Below, piece by piece: positions 35,801 to 48,700 of a stretch of 64,000 nucleotides of DNA. The notes under the pieces are model-generated. The model saw only the letters and a program-made list of their open reading frames with translations. It was not told the origin of the DNA and made no database searches. The DNA is from Saxidomus purpurata (lineage: Eukaryota > Mollusca > Bivalvia > Venerida > Veneridae). Within the stretch, counting starts at the first letter, position 1. Every line of letters starts with the position of its first letter. The stretch is from positions 12,538,561-12,602,560 of the forward strand of contig JAFMSR010000017.1 of NCBI GenBank assembly GCA_022818135.1. The letters are read 5' to 3'. The translations under genes were made by a program, and so were the position numbers.

Positions 35801-37306
35801 TGGCAGAAATTAGCCAGCATGTATAACCGAACATGGCATATCAAATTAATATACAAATTCTGCCATTGAATCCCCTTTACGCCCTACCTTTCGCCAATCA
35901 TTGCTAAGATATATTCAACTTTAATACACTATTATAAGTATATTTTTGTTGTAGTTCTCTCAGTGTTTCACGTATATCTGTATTGATAGGAAAGTCTTAC
36001 CAAGTCACATGACCATAATTAAAGCTGTAGACAAAATGACGTGAAAAGGGCTATGTAGTACTATTTTCCCTATTTTTTAATTACATGTATATAGTTTTTT
36101 TTGCCAATTAAGAAATTGTAAAAACTGTACAAAATGGCAAATTTCATGCAGGATGCAACTCACCAAAATCTTCTTTTCATGTTTTTTTCTTAACTTTTAA
36201 AATAACTCGGCGTATTTTTCTAAATATTTTTACAAAAATAACTTAGCTTTATTTCAATTTACAATGTACTGTAGATACACATTGTATTAGCTAGATCGAT
36301 AAACGGAGACGTACATACGTACGTAAATGCATATATAAATTGCCAATTAATTTTAAAGTAATCATTTATCTATTCCTCAGACATACCAGCAATGCATGAT
36401 ACATAAACTAATCATTATATTATAAGATCTATGAATAAACAATATCTCGTTGTCTCTACTGGCAAATCACGACTTTGGGATCTTTCTCAGATAATGAAAT
36501 CTCTATATTTGAAACTGTTTTTATCTTGGCAGAAGGTAAAAGTTTAACGTTAATCGTGCATGATTCAAAACGTTGATGACGTCACCTATGCGACGTAAAA
36601 CACGGATGTCGTCCCGAGCAATTAGCATCATTGTATCAATGAAATTTGCAAAGTTATCTTCCAAGCATGGAAAAAGTATTACACATTAGGATAAAAAATG
36701 TATATCGCCTCGTTCAATATTGCCCTCTTCTGGTGAATATCAGATAATATCCAATGCCTCGTGAGTCCATAATTGTATGATATCCATTAAAAGGTATTAA
36801 AATGGACACTCATTTACGCTGTTTATATACACCACATTATTATGGACACCACGGCTGTCGGTTTCACAAATTCAAAATCACACAATCATTTTGATTTCTG
36901 AAAATATATCTTTTAAAATCAACATTTCATCGACTAATAATATTATTGTTGATTTGAATTATTTAGAGCCATCTCGCGATGATAAGGCAAAATGTACATT
37001 TTATGTGGGTAATGCATGATTTCGCAGTATTTATCGTAAGCTGTTTTTTCCGTTGATAAGTTTCAAGAGATATATTTTTGAAAATCGGGATGGTAAAGGT
37101 TTATCCTACATTTTTATCTCAAAGAAATGTTTCCATACATGTATGACAGTAAAGTCAAACAGATAATTCTATTAAGTTACCAGAATCCGTAGAGCAAGAG
37201 ATGTAAAAAAGGGTCTCAATGTAGGTCAAACACTAAATAATTTTGATGCTGAAAGGATGAAATTGATTTGGAAACCTAGTCGGTCGTTGACGCACACTTC
37301 CTTTGG
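35801..37306. other. No gene seen
   Basis: AT-rich sequence. Around 36570-36610 is a CG-bearing patch with GATGACGTCACCTATGCGAC. No exon or repeat can be supported. Confidence 0.4.
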
Positions 37307-37682
37307 TTAAAGGGACATACCCTATAACTGATGTCAAACTAAATAGCCTCCAAAACATAAATAATAGAACCTTTGAAAGTATAATAACTTTACCTATAAA
37401 AGTTTCAGCTATGCATTCTCAGTCATTGTCGATAAAATCAGCGGTTTAAAGTATACTACAGTACCGTAAACCATTCAATAATCTATGTAGAGTTGTTGTT
37501 GCACAATAAATGGGTGTATGCGATTTATTACAGCCTCTTTATTGACAAATTGTGGTAAAATGTGGCATATTTTGTGATAGGTTCTTCTTTTAAATTGTAT
37601 TTATTTATAATTTTACGTTCATTGAACACATAATCTATGTTTCGAGAATATAATCTGCTAGATGTAAGAAGTGCCCCTTTAA
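37307..37682 (+). mobile_element. TTAA-flanked MITE, copy 1
   Basis: The element of about 368 bp lies between TTAA (37307-37310) and TTAA (37679-37682). Its left end is AGGGACATACCC and its right end GTGCCCCT, so the right terminal repeat has decayed. The interior (AAACTAAATAGCC, TACAGTACCGTAAACCATTC, GCGATTTATTACA) matches the copy at 39773-40137. TTAA target duplications are known for piggyBac and Kolobok transposons. Ends starting AGGG fit Kolobok better, but that is inference. Confidence 0.85.
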
Positions 37683-39159
37683 TACTGTTTAAAAGTCTAT
37701 GTCCTACGTATTACATACGAGTCAATGCAATGCTATTATATTTACATAGTAAAGTAGAGTGAGGTAGGCCTAGTTGCTGGATGTCTTCCCAGTACGTACA
37801 TGTACGTGGCTTCAACCAATCGCATTTATTTTGTTTGTATTTTGTGTGTGCCATTGCAATACAGAATACAGAAATAAAATTCATCGAATTTCCGTAAAAC
37901 TTTTATTATGCGTGTGTTTTCCCTTACAAACCTGAACATTGCTGTCAATTATATAAGAAATTGCTTAATCATCGCTGAATCCATGAATCGATCCCCACCA
38001 GTGTCAAGTAGTGTTAGTGTCCTTAGGTTAAACATGACAATTCGACATTCCGTCTCTCTCTTTAAAAATGATAATCGATTTCGTGTTCTATTAATATTCC
38101 ATACAGTCATGTAGAAACAGATAAGGCACAGGTTGTTTTTCTTTAGCCAAGTTGATAGTTATTACAAATTCAGTTAACAATTCTTGGGAGGTGTTCGTGC
38201 CCTTATCAAAGAATTTCCGAGTCAGCTTTACGTAACTTGCCGAGAAATAAAAACTGTTCACTTCGTTTTAAACGCTAACAGAGACGTACTGAATAGCTTA
38301 CGCTTTGTATTATACGTGAATAAAAAAAGTAAAAGCATCAACCTCTTGACACTTTATAGCTATACATTGAACAGTGATGTTAATCAATTCTTACTTTCAT
38401 AATATTTGTGCAAAGAACTATACATTACTTCACTTACATGTAACACTTTTCAAACCCATAGTAAATATAGCTGGCCCACCATAAGTAATGCGTTACTCAG
38501 TGATGTTACAACGCTCAGAATGATGTTGATAAGTCGAAAACCACCACAGCTGACAGTCGTTAAAACTATCCGATTGATAATTTGTTTCTAAGTCATCAAT
38601 ATCTGCTTATACAGCAGAAGAATGTGAAGCATGTATGGAAAGAAGATATCGCATGTGCCTATTAGAACACAGAAAGGCAGAGATTGACATTGAGCGAAGT
38701 AGATCTAGTGCTGCATACGCGGGACTTTGCAGCCGCTAAAATAAAATGTTTTTAGTGCAGACGTTACTTATAGGTCTTTTATCCTGAGTATATACAATGT
38801 AGGCCAAGAAAACACTTTACACAAAGCTACATTAATGGGAAAATCAAATATAGAGGAACAGTTCAGGATGTGGCGCTAGTCTAATTTGGAATAGACAGGT
38901 CTATCGCATGGCCGTTCTTACAAATAAATTGTGTACTAACTTTTCTGAAATTGCTTACCATCTGAGTAAAGTCGTTTGATGGAACATTCAGCTGGTTTGT
39001 TTCTAATTGACAGGAGACTTCAATCTTATTTCTTCGTTTTGCTAATCGATTTCGTTATATTCTGAATGCATGGTGTGCAAAAGACTGTTACTTATGCAAT
39101 GTTATAGTTAATTATTTCTGTTAAAGGTCGCTTGATTAACGGAAATTAACCTGATGAAT
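37683..39159. other. No gene seen
   Basis: Three short plus-strand frames (37908-38114, 38184-38402, 38406-38591) follow each other but carry no recognisable motif and no splice logic I can support. They are not called. Confidence 0.35.
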
Positions 39160-39400
39160 AGTTTTTCAATAACTGAAAATGAATCGGTTAATTGGTCTGA
39201 TTGCTATGTTTATGTGGAAATTGCAATACCATGTGTTCCCCTGGGAAAACCAGATACACTTAAGAAAACAATGAAACGATTGCTATGTATTTATGTTTTA
39301 TATCGCATTGTCTTGTCTACAAATGATTTGTGGTATGTGGTATGTCAAAGCTTTCCCTTGTCTAACAGGACAGTATAAATTTCCGTTCTGGCATTAGGAT
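39160..39400. repeat. Segmental duplication block E, copy 3
   Basis: CAATAACTGAAAATGAATCG, TTTATGTGGAAATTGCAATA, CCCCTGGGAAA, CTTGTCTACAAATGATTTGT and GGTATGTCAAAG align in order with copies 1 and 2. The 74-codon frame across it is not preserved in the other copies, which argues against coding function. Confidence 0.7.
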
Positions 39401-39772
39401 TATGTTACAAATAGAAAGCAAGACTAAATTCCCGTTACGGCTTCACGGTAAATGACATCGAAATTCATACGTGTCATACGATTCATTACTGTCAACTTTG
39501 TAGGCCATACACAGTTAATAGGCACTTGAAGTGACAGCAAGTCTCGTTCCGTGTTGTTCTTGTACAAAATATCTTTCCAGACCTTTCACCATGCAAAACA
39601 ATTGTGTCAAAGTAAAAATAGCACTGTATATGGCAGTTGCTACGGTTACCTAGTGACTATGGATTTTTTATTTTTTTATATATTTGTTAGAAAGTCACTG
39701 AACAGCGGTACCCTCCTTCGATAAAGATGCCTTCAGTTTCTAGTGTTCTTAGGCTTGCTTATTGTAATATAT

Positions 39773-40137
39773 TTAAAGGGACATACCTTATAACTTATGT
39801 CGAACTAAATAACCTCAAAACATAAATAATAGAATATTCGGTAGTATCATAACTTAACCTAAAAGTTTAAGTTATGCATTTCAGTTATTATATAAAAAAA
39901 TTCACCGTTTTAAAAAATACTGCAGTACCGTAAACTATTCAATAATCTGAGTTGTTGTTATTGTACAATTAATGGGTGGATGCGATTTATTACAATAGGA
40001 CTCTATATTGATAAATTGTGGTTGAATGAGGCATTTTTCGCCATATGTTCTTTAAAATCATGTTTTATCATTTTACAATCTTTGAACACATTATCTATGT
40101 TTTCGAGAATCTAATTGGCTAGGGTATGTCCCTTTAA
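39773..40137 (+). mobile_element. TTAA-flanked MITE, copy 2, intact ends
   Basis: Perfect inverted ends AGGGACATACC and GGTATGTCCCT are flanked on both sides by TTAA. The length is about 357 bp. Interior sequence is shared with copy 1, about 2.1 kb upstream and in the same orientation. Intact ends suggest it is the younger of the two. It has no coding capacity. Confidence 0.9.
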
Positions 40138-41951
40138 GACTTGAAAATAGTATCATTTGTATATGATAGAGTGTACGGCTAATAGAAACGAATGCGCTAT
40201 TTTTTTCGGCCTATGACGAGAGGTTTTCAACATGGTTTAATATAGTTATTGTTGTATTACTGTAATATCATTTGTGTTTGACTATTCTAGAGAAAAATTA
40301 AAAATCAACCTGATTTAGTTAGGTATATTTTCATTTCTATCTATCAACAAGAGAGGTAATTCCGTACAACATACTTCTTATGTGTTTACAAAGATATGTA
40401 CAGTTTTAATCAATTTATGATATTACAATTTTGAGCAGTATAACACAGCGTGTTTATGTTGTAAATAGAAAGACTTTTAAAACAGTACAGTTCACCATTA
40501 TTTACCCTGTTTCTCGCAAAGACTAAATACAGCGGATGACAATATATTTGACAATTTTCACATTGATTTAGACACTGCCAGCTTGATGACGATGCTTTAT
40601 GCATTCTACGTAATGAACAGAATGACAATAACAGCGTAATAGCATAAAAGCAATCATGGTACTTTTATGGATAAGTAATTTTCAATTTACTGAACTGCAA
40701 TTTACGTGTAAAATGTTGCTGTTATTTACAGCTATGACCATTCTTATTTGCACATCAATTATTTATTGTTCTACTTTCATCGTCGTTTTATAGTTTTTCA
40801 AAAGTCCTTAAGTTCGTAACATTAAAATTGTCTGATATTATACTGACTGCTCAATGGTCCCTTTTGTTCTTTTGTCGACGTAAAACTTTAAAGCTAAAAT
40901 CATTAATTTTACAGACGCCGTAACAATTTCTGCGACAGCTATATTTTTCAAGTATCCACTTTATCGGGAACTTTTATCACTATTTCACTTGGAAATAACA
41001 ATAAAAGGTTAAAAGCAAACTGAAAACACGAACCACAGTCTATTTTTCAGTCCTTAAATTTGACATAAATAAATGTAATATTTCAAGCGGTTCTGTATCA
41101 AGTTTCTATAATAATTTAAGACGAAGGCAATACTCAAATATAAACCATTTTGTGATGAACGTTATTTCGTTTGTAAATGAATGTTTTATCAGTTATAAAT
41201 TATATATTCAAAAAAGTTTAACAATGCACTAATATGCACATTTTCCAGATTATTTCTTGCTGTAGCAATCGTGTATAAACTTCACCGAAGAAACCTTTTA
41301 GAGCATATGTTTTTTTGCAGGTCATCTAGTGAATCAAAATGTCTTGTTAATGGAATGCCCCTTTGTCTAGCAGCTTTCCTGACGCCTGTTCAATTAGCCT
41401 AATCACTGTGTCGTCTTGTCCTCATTTATAAACAACATTTTCCCAAACCCTGGTACCAGTACTGTCAAAGCTTTTTAGTACTTCCCTTTAAATGTATGAA
41501 ACTGGTGCATTCTTCGGGGAAAAAAATGTCAGTTTTTTTTGTTTTTTTAAGTATTTTTTTTAGTACTGCCGATTGTATCGTGCTGAATAGCACTTGATAC
41601 ACACAAGATACACACAAGAAAACGTGTCAGTTTTTTTTAAGAAGTGTGATCAGACGGCAAGACTCAGTAGCTATAACATGAACAAATAAAAATATATCAT
41701 ATACAGATGATGTATTTAGCATCCTTAACCTCATCATTTATTACTGATGGTCCGGTGTATCATAAATATCCAACATAAGTAATTTCATTTAGAAATCTTT
41801 AAAACCAACTATGGGGCTTCGTAGGGAAAATAGTTTTACATAAGAGCTTAGTTTAGTGTAGGTATGTTCGTGTTACGCCAGTTACAGAAAATAAATTTCT
41901 GATAGAAAAATCATCAGGTTTGCATGTTTTTAGCGTTACACTTAACACACA
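40138..41951. other. No gene seen
   Basis: AT-rich sequence without a supported feature. ACACAAGATACACACAAG near 41598 is a short direct repeat. Confidence 0.4.
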
Positions 41952-42452
41952 TCACCCACTATTTATGACCATTCCCACTTCTGTTCTATTTTTAATATGA
42001 TCTGAATAGTTACAAAATGTAGTTGTGTTGTAATGTGCTAGCAAGCTATATGTTGCTCGTTGATATAAAAAAAATGAATGTTTATGCATAGAATTGAACA
42101 AAACTTCCGTAAAATAGCTTTCGTGTTTAGAGTCATATTTCTTTCTTTGTCCGATTATATTAAACTCTCTAACTTTTTTGCTGATTAATGTCATCTTTAA
42201 AGGCAACACTTTCGTGACCATTTTCATATTTCCACAGCACATTAAAATGGAAATATTATTCACATTACGCATGTATAAGTGGGTGGTGTAGCATGTCTTG
42301 AAATATGTTCTGAAATGTAATATATCTATATTTAATACTTGATACACCCATGTTTGAATACAATTTCCGTTAAAGAAACCCGTTAACTGTAACAATGATG
42401 TCATTTTATTCGTAGTAAGATCGAATCTTTCGACAAAGACTGAGTGTGTCAA
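41952..42452 (-). CDS. Unassigned 166-codon open frame, doubtful
   Basis: This is the longest non-repetitive open frame in the window apart from the neuropeptide gene. In DNA this AT-rich a random frame of this length is unusual but not impossible. It starts at an ATG and has a mixed, non-repetitive composition. There is no signal peptide, membrane segment or motif that I recognise. It could be a retroelement remnant, an exon of a spliced gene read past its splice sites, or chance. No neighbour gives context. Confidence 0.15.
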   Translation of the reverse strand: MTHSVFVERFDLTTNKMTSLLQLTGFFNGNCIQTWVYQVLNIDILHFRTYFKTCYTTHLYMRNVNNISILMCCGNMKMVTKVLPLKMTLISKKVREFNIIGQRKKYDSKHESYFTEVLFNSMHKHSFFLYQRATYSLLAHYNTTTFCNYSDHIKNRTEVGMVINSG

Positions 42453-43018
42453 TAAGATAAAACATTCTTTAAGATGATGGCATTTATTACTTCCATGGCC
42501 TAATATCGCAAGATAGACGTGGATGGAAAAACTTCATAAATTTGAAGCCTTCAGTGCAATATGTTAGGGACATTATCGTTTCTCTTTATAATACATGGTA
42601 TACCTAACCGTTCTAAAAGAAGTTTGAAACATTTTCTTACAGACAAAACGCCACTGAAAATGTGCATAGGGGAGCGTTTTCTGTGCTATATTTGTTATAA
42701 TGTCTAAATTCTTCCACTAGCTCAATTACATGGTCGCTCATTAAGCAATATCTTTTAATTCAGTATATAGAAATAAAACGTATTGAGTTCCTTTCTATTT
42801 GCTATTTTCGAAGCAGTCAGCTTATTTATAGAGCAATATGATTTTAAAAAAAAATGTATGTCAATGGTTGTCGTTATAACAGTCGTTCACAATAACCTTT
42901 GTAAAGTCTTTTCAAAAAGAGTTAGAATAGTATATAATAAATTTAAATTATCATACAAAATTGTATCATAAGTTGTGATAGTGTTTCGTGATCTAGACTG
43001 GAAATTTTGATGTAACGT
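42453..43018. other. No gene seen
   Basis: AT-rich sequence without a supported feature. Confidence 0.4.
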
Positions 43019-43265
43019 CTTTATCTCCATTAGAAATATTGCGATAACGTTTTGTTATCTCAATTAAATATATTGAGATAACGTTTTTTTATCTCCTTTT
43101 GAAATACGGAGATAACGTTTTGTTATCTGAATTGGAAACAAAAATATTGAAATAACGTTTTACTATCTCCATTAGAAAAAGTGTGATCACGTTTTGTTAT
43201 CTCCATTAGAAATATTATAACATCTTTTATCTCAGTTAGAAATATTGCGATAGCGTTTCGTTCTG
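43019..43265. repeat. 34-bp minisatellite, about 7 degenerate units
   Basis: The unit is TTATCTCCATTAGAAATATT then GCGATAACGTTTTG, with starts at 43021 and 43055. Each unit contains GATAACG and TTATCTC, so neighbouring units can pair as imperfect hairpins (GAGATAAC with GTTATCTC). Confidence 0.88.
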
Positions 43266-44339
43266 TTTTAATCTTAATTTGTAAGCCTGTAGTGTAAAAG
43301 TACGCTTAAAGCACCTTTTCATTGCGCGTTATTTAAGTAGCAGAGTGACTATAAAGCATTATACCCATACCAACGAGAAAAGAAAATGAGTGGGAGGGGA
43401 GGTAAAGAATGTAGCACATTTTAATACTTTTTTCTCTTTGCTATTGGTCATCAATGAAAGCATTTGTCAAACCATTTAGGACCTGTCATATTGATTAATT
43501 ACCGAGTTGTAAAGATTTTGACAAAATGAATATGAATCTAGGCATGTGTCAATTGGCATTATGGTAGAGCATTGTCACTACAGATTTAATGCATGTTATC
43601 GCGTGACTTGATATTTCATTGACTTAATGGCAACTGACAACGTCCTTTAAGATAGTATCACTTAACAATTATGATCCAGCAACAAATATTATATTTGTAT
43701 CACTTATTATACAATGTATACCCAAGGGAACTTAAAATAAATTCATTAATAATACATGTAGCAATTCGTCAAACAAACATAACTGTAACAATAAATGTGT
43801 TTGCATTAATGTTTGTAATATAAGGTATTAATGCAATTATATGAAAACAAATATTATTCGAAGTGTCATCGCATTGTTCTAAAATTTCAGGCATCTTAAA
43901 ATAAAGAAGAAAAATCTAGAAGAATACTATGAACTCTGTTTTGATTAAATCATAAATATTTGTTTCCCAGAGACTGTATCCCTACTTCGGGCTCATACTA
44001 GTTTGAATAGAAAGTGTTTAATTTTTTCGGTAAAGTCAGGCATGATATAATTTATTAACACCATTTTCATTGAATTATGAAAAATATGGTCTGTTTAAAA
44101 GTGTGTCATGTACAGAGCGTGTTAACCTGTTTTCGACCAAACCAACGAAATCGGTAAAAAATGTCATATTCAAGGTCATTCAGGTTAAATAGCGAAATGT
44201 GTATGCAAATCTGCACACTTTAAACAAATTTGATTGCTATGATAAATAATAGGTCAACAGGTCAAGGTTATCACAGGTAGGCTAGCATATAAACATATTC
44301 GCAAAACATAACGCATGGTTCAAATTTTATACTTGTAGC
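43266..44339. other. No gene seen
   Basis: AT-rich sequence. A GGGAGGGGAGG run near 43393 is the only local oddity. Confidence 0.4.
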
Positions 44340-45720
44340 TTCAAAAACAAGAAAGTTTGTCAAAAAGGCACGGCCAATTTGGACCCAACGGTCATAATTG
44401 GAACAGTAGTGGAGAACCTTTAAATTATGGAGAAATATTCCAGACTTTCCTATACAAGTCTACGTTAAATAACCATCCCGAGGTGTGCCCAATGTTGACT
44501 CTGGGGACATAATTTGAACAATCTTGGTATAAAAGAAAAATAGACGATGCCAAAGATTACATATTTAATGTTATGCCTTACGGTCATGAATATTGAACTG
44601 TTTTAAGTCCTTATTTAAACTTAAATGATAAAGCGAATCTAACATGTTCATGAGTTGTGGATAAGGAAACCCCACCCTCGGGTTGAGATACGTCCAAAAA
44701 ACTCGGCAGAGCCTCGTTTTTGGACGTATCTTAACCCTCGGGTGGGATTTCCTTATCCACAACTCAATGGACATGGTAGATTTATTTTCTCACCGTTTAA
44801 CTCGCATTTTCACACAAGTTAGAAGAAATAAGTGCAAATACAGGATGGGGATGAAAAAATGAAAATCAACTTTTTCTCGAATTTTACTTCAAAACTGCTA
44901 TTAGATGGATAGAAAATGATCTTACTAAGAAAATGAATACCAACAACCTTATGTTTATTTCAAAAATAACAATTTTACAGTCATTTTCGATTTTAGTCTG
45001 CTTACAATAACGTAAAAATAGTCCGGCACCGTGTGAGATAAGCGATGTGAGATAAAGGAATCAACATGTTCATGAGTGTGGATAAGGAAACCCCACCCGA
45101 GGGTTGAGACACGTCCGGAAACGACGCTCTGTCGAGTTTTTTGGACGTATCTCAACCCGAGGGTGGGATTTCCTTATCCACAACTCAATGGACATGGTTG
45201 ATTTATTTTCTCACCGTTTAAATCGCATTTTCACACAAGTAGAAGGAATAAGTGCAAATACAGGAGGGGGATGAAAAAATGAAAATCAACTTTTTCTCGA
45301 ATTTTACTTCAAAACTGCTATAGATGATAGAAAATGATCTTACTAAGAAAATGAATACCAACAACCTTATGTTTATTTCTAAAATAGCAAGTTTACAGTC
45401 ATTTTTCGATTTTTATGTGTGCTTACAATTAACGTAAAAATAGTCCGGCAGTGATGTGAGATAAGCGATGTGAGATAAGTTTATCTCACATGGGTAAATG
45501 CGCGGAAATATGTATATCATAGGTGAGAAAAGTTTATCTCACATGGGTAAATGCGCGGAAATATGTATCTCATAAGTGAGAAAAAGTAATTCCTGAAATA
45601 GTACCAATTTTGACCCAAAAGTCGAACATCACTTGGCAATGCTACAAAAGCTAAAAAGTATCTAAGTTCTGGACCTCCTGATTTTGGACAAGGAGATTTT
45701 AAAGCTTTTCCATACGTAAG
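44340..45720 (+). mobile_element. GGTGAGCT-type element relic, split by an insertion
   Basis: The left part (44340-44545) and right part (about 45597-45720) carry the signature interior of the element at 33811-34395. This includes GGGGACATAATTTGAACAAT, CTTGGCAATGCTACA, ATCTAAGTTCTGGACCTC and GGAGATTTTAAAG. Between them sits about 1 kb of unrelated hairpin repeats. The characteristic ends are not recognisable, so this copy is older and degraded. Confidence 0.6.
44641..45590. mobile_element. Tandem hairpin element, two 422-bp units
   Basis: AACATGTTCATGAG at 44641 and 45063 marks two nearly identical units. Each unit opens with a roughly 50-bp-arm hairpin: TGTGGATAAGGAAACCCCAC and GGGTTGAGATACGTCC pair with GGACGTATCTTAACCC and GTGGGATTTCCTTATCCACA around a 15-base loop. 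Each ends in GATGTGAGATAAG. After unit 2 come two 53-bp repeats beginning TTATCTCACATGGGTAAATG. At their junction ATGTGAGATAA-GT-TTATCTCACAT (45468-45491) is a perfect inverted repeat. Short minus-strand frames here are read through the hairpins and are not genes. Family not recognised. Confidence 0.8.
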
Positions 45721-48700
45721 TATATTTGAAGCAACAACAGAACTGTCAAAGTCAGGTCTAAGAAAAGTCTATAAGGATACGTCATATTAAAGTAAGACAC
45801 TTGTTGCAAGCATATGTATCCTTATATTAAGAAAGTATATAAAGTAAACGAAAAGCATGCACATTAAATATATAATTTCAAGTGTCAAGTTTAACTATGA
45901 TAACTTACTTATCTATGAATACCATATAGCCGTATTAGAGATGTACACGCAATAATCCGATGTGATGATGGACATCTGAATAGCGTCTGATATAGGGGAC
46001 TGTCTCAAAAAATAGTTTGCGTTTAATTTCAGGCTTCCAATATTCCCTGTTTGATTCCTGTTACAGTACTTTTATATTAGTTAAAGAGAAACATGGACCT
46101 ATTGAAAATACTGTTGTTATTCTATATGTTTTTTTTCTACGCGTACTTATTCCTGTGAAATTTACTTTAAAGACCTAGGATTACATAATATGTTACATTT
46201 TTGCTGTATTTACATATCCTGAACTGAAATGAACTGGCGAAATCGACTTTTGCTTTTCAGGAATATAATGAGTTTTGCTGATCGTTCTGCAAATTGTTTT
46301 AAAGGTTTATATATTCCTTATAATGATTTGAAAGAATTGAAACCTATAAATTTTAAGAAAATGCTTTATATAAAATAAATAGATAAAAAATTACATAAAA
46401 AATAATATAACTGGGAGCGAACTACTACAGCCTAAAAATAGTGCATATCATTAATTGGTGCTTGCTTCGGGGTATTGTGTATAGATATTTGTGACGTTTT
46501 TTGTTCAATTTTTATGACCATTTTCGCTTTTGCCGCCAAATATGATATAGGCCACCAACTGCCACCATGAGTTTTATTCACGTCAAGAAAATTATCACTT
46601 CCTTCACAACCACTATGAAAGGCAGATTTGTAAATAATAAAGTAAAACATTTCTAACCGATTGTTTCATGTCTATATCGTAACAACTTTGAGAAACTCCC
46701 ACGTTTCTATCGCTTATCCGTTATCCATCTTCACATCAGTCACTAGCGTGTACATCTCTATTTATAGTAACTTATTTGTTTATATAAAGATGTAAATCAT
46801 AGTTGTCAGCCATAGACACATTGAAACATAATTGTAGACTCCGTGCAGTTGGTTTTGATTACGTACTTGCTGATATTAAACTTTATCGTGTTATGATACC
46901 TTTAATTATATTATCTTTGATTTTAATAAAGAAAGATAGCAGGGCTTTCTTGCTACATTTAAAGATGCAATATCAGAAAAAAATGAAGTATAACATATTT
47001 CAAAGGTCAATACATATCTTAAAATATTTTTTTTAAAACATGATGATTTGCAAGCAACTTTTTCTCAAATTTTCTAGCAATCACAGAATTATTTTTACAA
47101 AGGTCTATAAAAACTTTCAAAGGCCTTGGTCTAAAGTCAAAACCTTAACGTTTATATCTCAAAAGTGACTCTGACTCAATTATATAGCATGCTTAAGATA
47201 ATTTATTGATACAATATAAAGTACCTGCCGAAAAATGATACCGATCAGGGACTTGATATTCGACCTTTATAAGTATGATGAACACAGAAAAATCTTTCTA
47301 GTATGAAAAAGGATATTGAAGGTAGTTATACCTTTATATTTAAACATTGTGTTAAGATAGACTAACTGTTTTTGTTTTACAAATGTAATAAAGCCATTAT
47401 CTTAACCCAAACACCTTAGACAGTAGTTCATATAGATCATTTATCTCAGTAACAAATAACTGAACTGTAAATAGAAAGCGATCGTAACAGGGGGCGAACA
47501 ATTAAGGCACTGATATAAATTCGTTTGCGTTTTCTATTTCGATCTTTAATTGGATGATTAAACGTTTAAATAGTTGATATAGACACAAGTTAAGATTGGT
47601 ATATTCATAGAAATGACCTTTTCACGATCTGGCGGGTAATAGAATCTTAAAAATACATAAACAAGAAACGTTTTATTTCAGACTAAAACCAATCGATTTT
47701 AAATTGCTAAAACAAACCACGGGATAGAGTTATTTTCTCATACTAATTCCCTATTTTCAGGGTCTTTTACGGCAGAATAAAAAGTTTAAGTATTTGGATC
47801 GCGTGAAATTTCCCCCCTCTCAGACATCTTATGGGAATTGAAACATATGACAATCATGTAAACAAGCTTCGGATGTCGACAATAAATATTAAAAGCGATT
47901 TAAAGAACGATGGCCAATTTGCGTGTATACTCAGACAATTTCACAGCATTATTCCGTCATTCTAATATGACTCACGATTGTGTTTCTATACAAAGAGTAG
48001 AACAATTATGTTTTATCATGCCATAAACAACGCGAGAAACGAAGTGTTGTCAACCTGACGTCATATTGTGCCGCATGACGTTAAATAAATATCCGCATAG
48101 AAAATAACTCTTTGCATCCATTCACCTTTTGTAATATCTGATCGTATTAGAATTAAAATAACATTATTTTCAGCGTTGTTATCGTTTAGTAAACAACTCT
48201 TTGTCGATCTGATGCGCAGTTATAAAACTCTCAGACCACCGGCCTTCGTCGCATCAGTACTCCAATCAATTTTCATTAGACGATGAACATCGCTGGAACT
48301 GATATTATTCCATATGTATATATGACCGTATTTACTTAATTGAAAATGTATTGTATTCTCTTGTACAATTTCACGACAAACGTATACTGTACATAATAAT
48401 GAATACTGCATATTGAAAACCCACTTTAAAAATTTCTGTGAAACTCTACAAAAATAAAGGGAGATAATAGAAATGTAACCGTTTTTAGTAAAAATCTGTA
48501 CTGCAACAGTTAGTTGTTTTGATAAACAGTTTTCATTTAGAACACCTTTTTTGAAGATTTAATCAGAAGATATAAAGTTGCAGAAGACACTTTATAGTAA
48601 ATAATACTTTACATTTTATTTTGTAAAATTAAGGAAGTCGTTGACTTATGTCTGCAGCTCAAAAGAAGACTTTCAGTGCGTTTTTCTACATTATTTTTGT

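Noticed and set aside
35436..35856. Three overlapping minus-strand frames of 97-132 codons
   Set aside because: They are read from the 56-bp satellite, whose period shifts frame at each unit. The predicted proteins are permutations of one another.
37908..38591. Three consecutive plus-strand frames as exons of one gene
   Set aside because: No recognisable domain, no supported splice sites between them, and lengths expected by chance.
44571..45155. Two similar minus-strand frames of 66-67 codons
   Set aside because: They share residues because both run through the same hairpin unit of a repeated element, not because they are paralogous genes.
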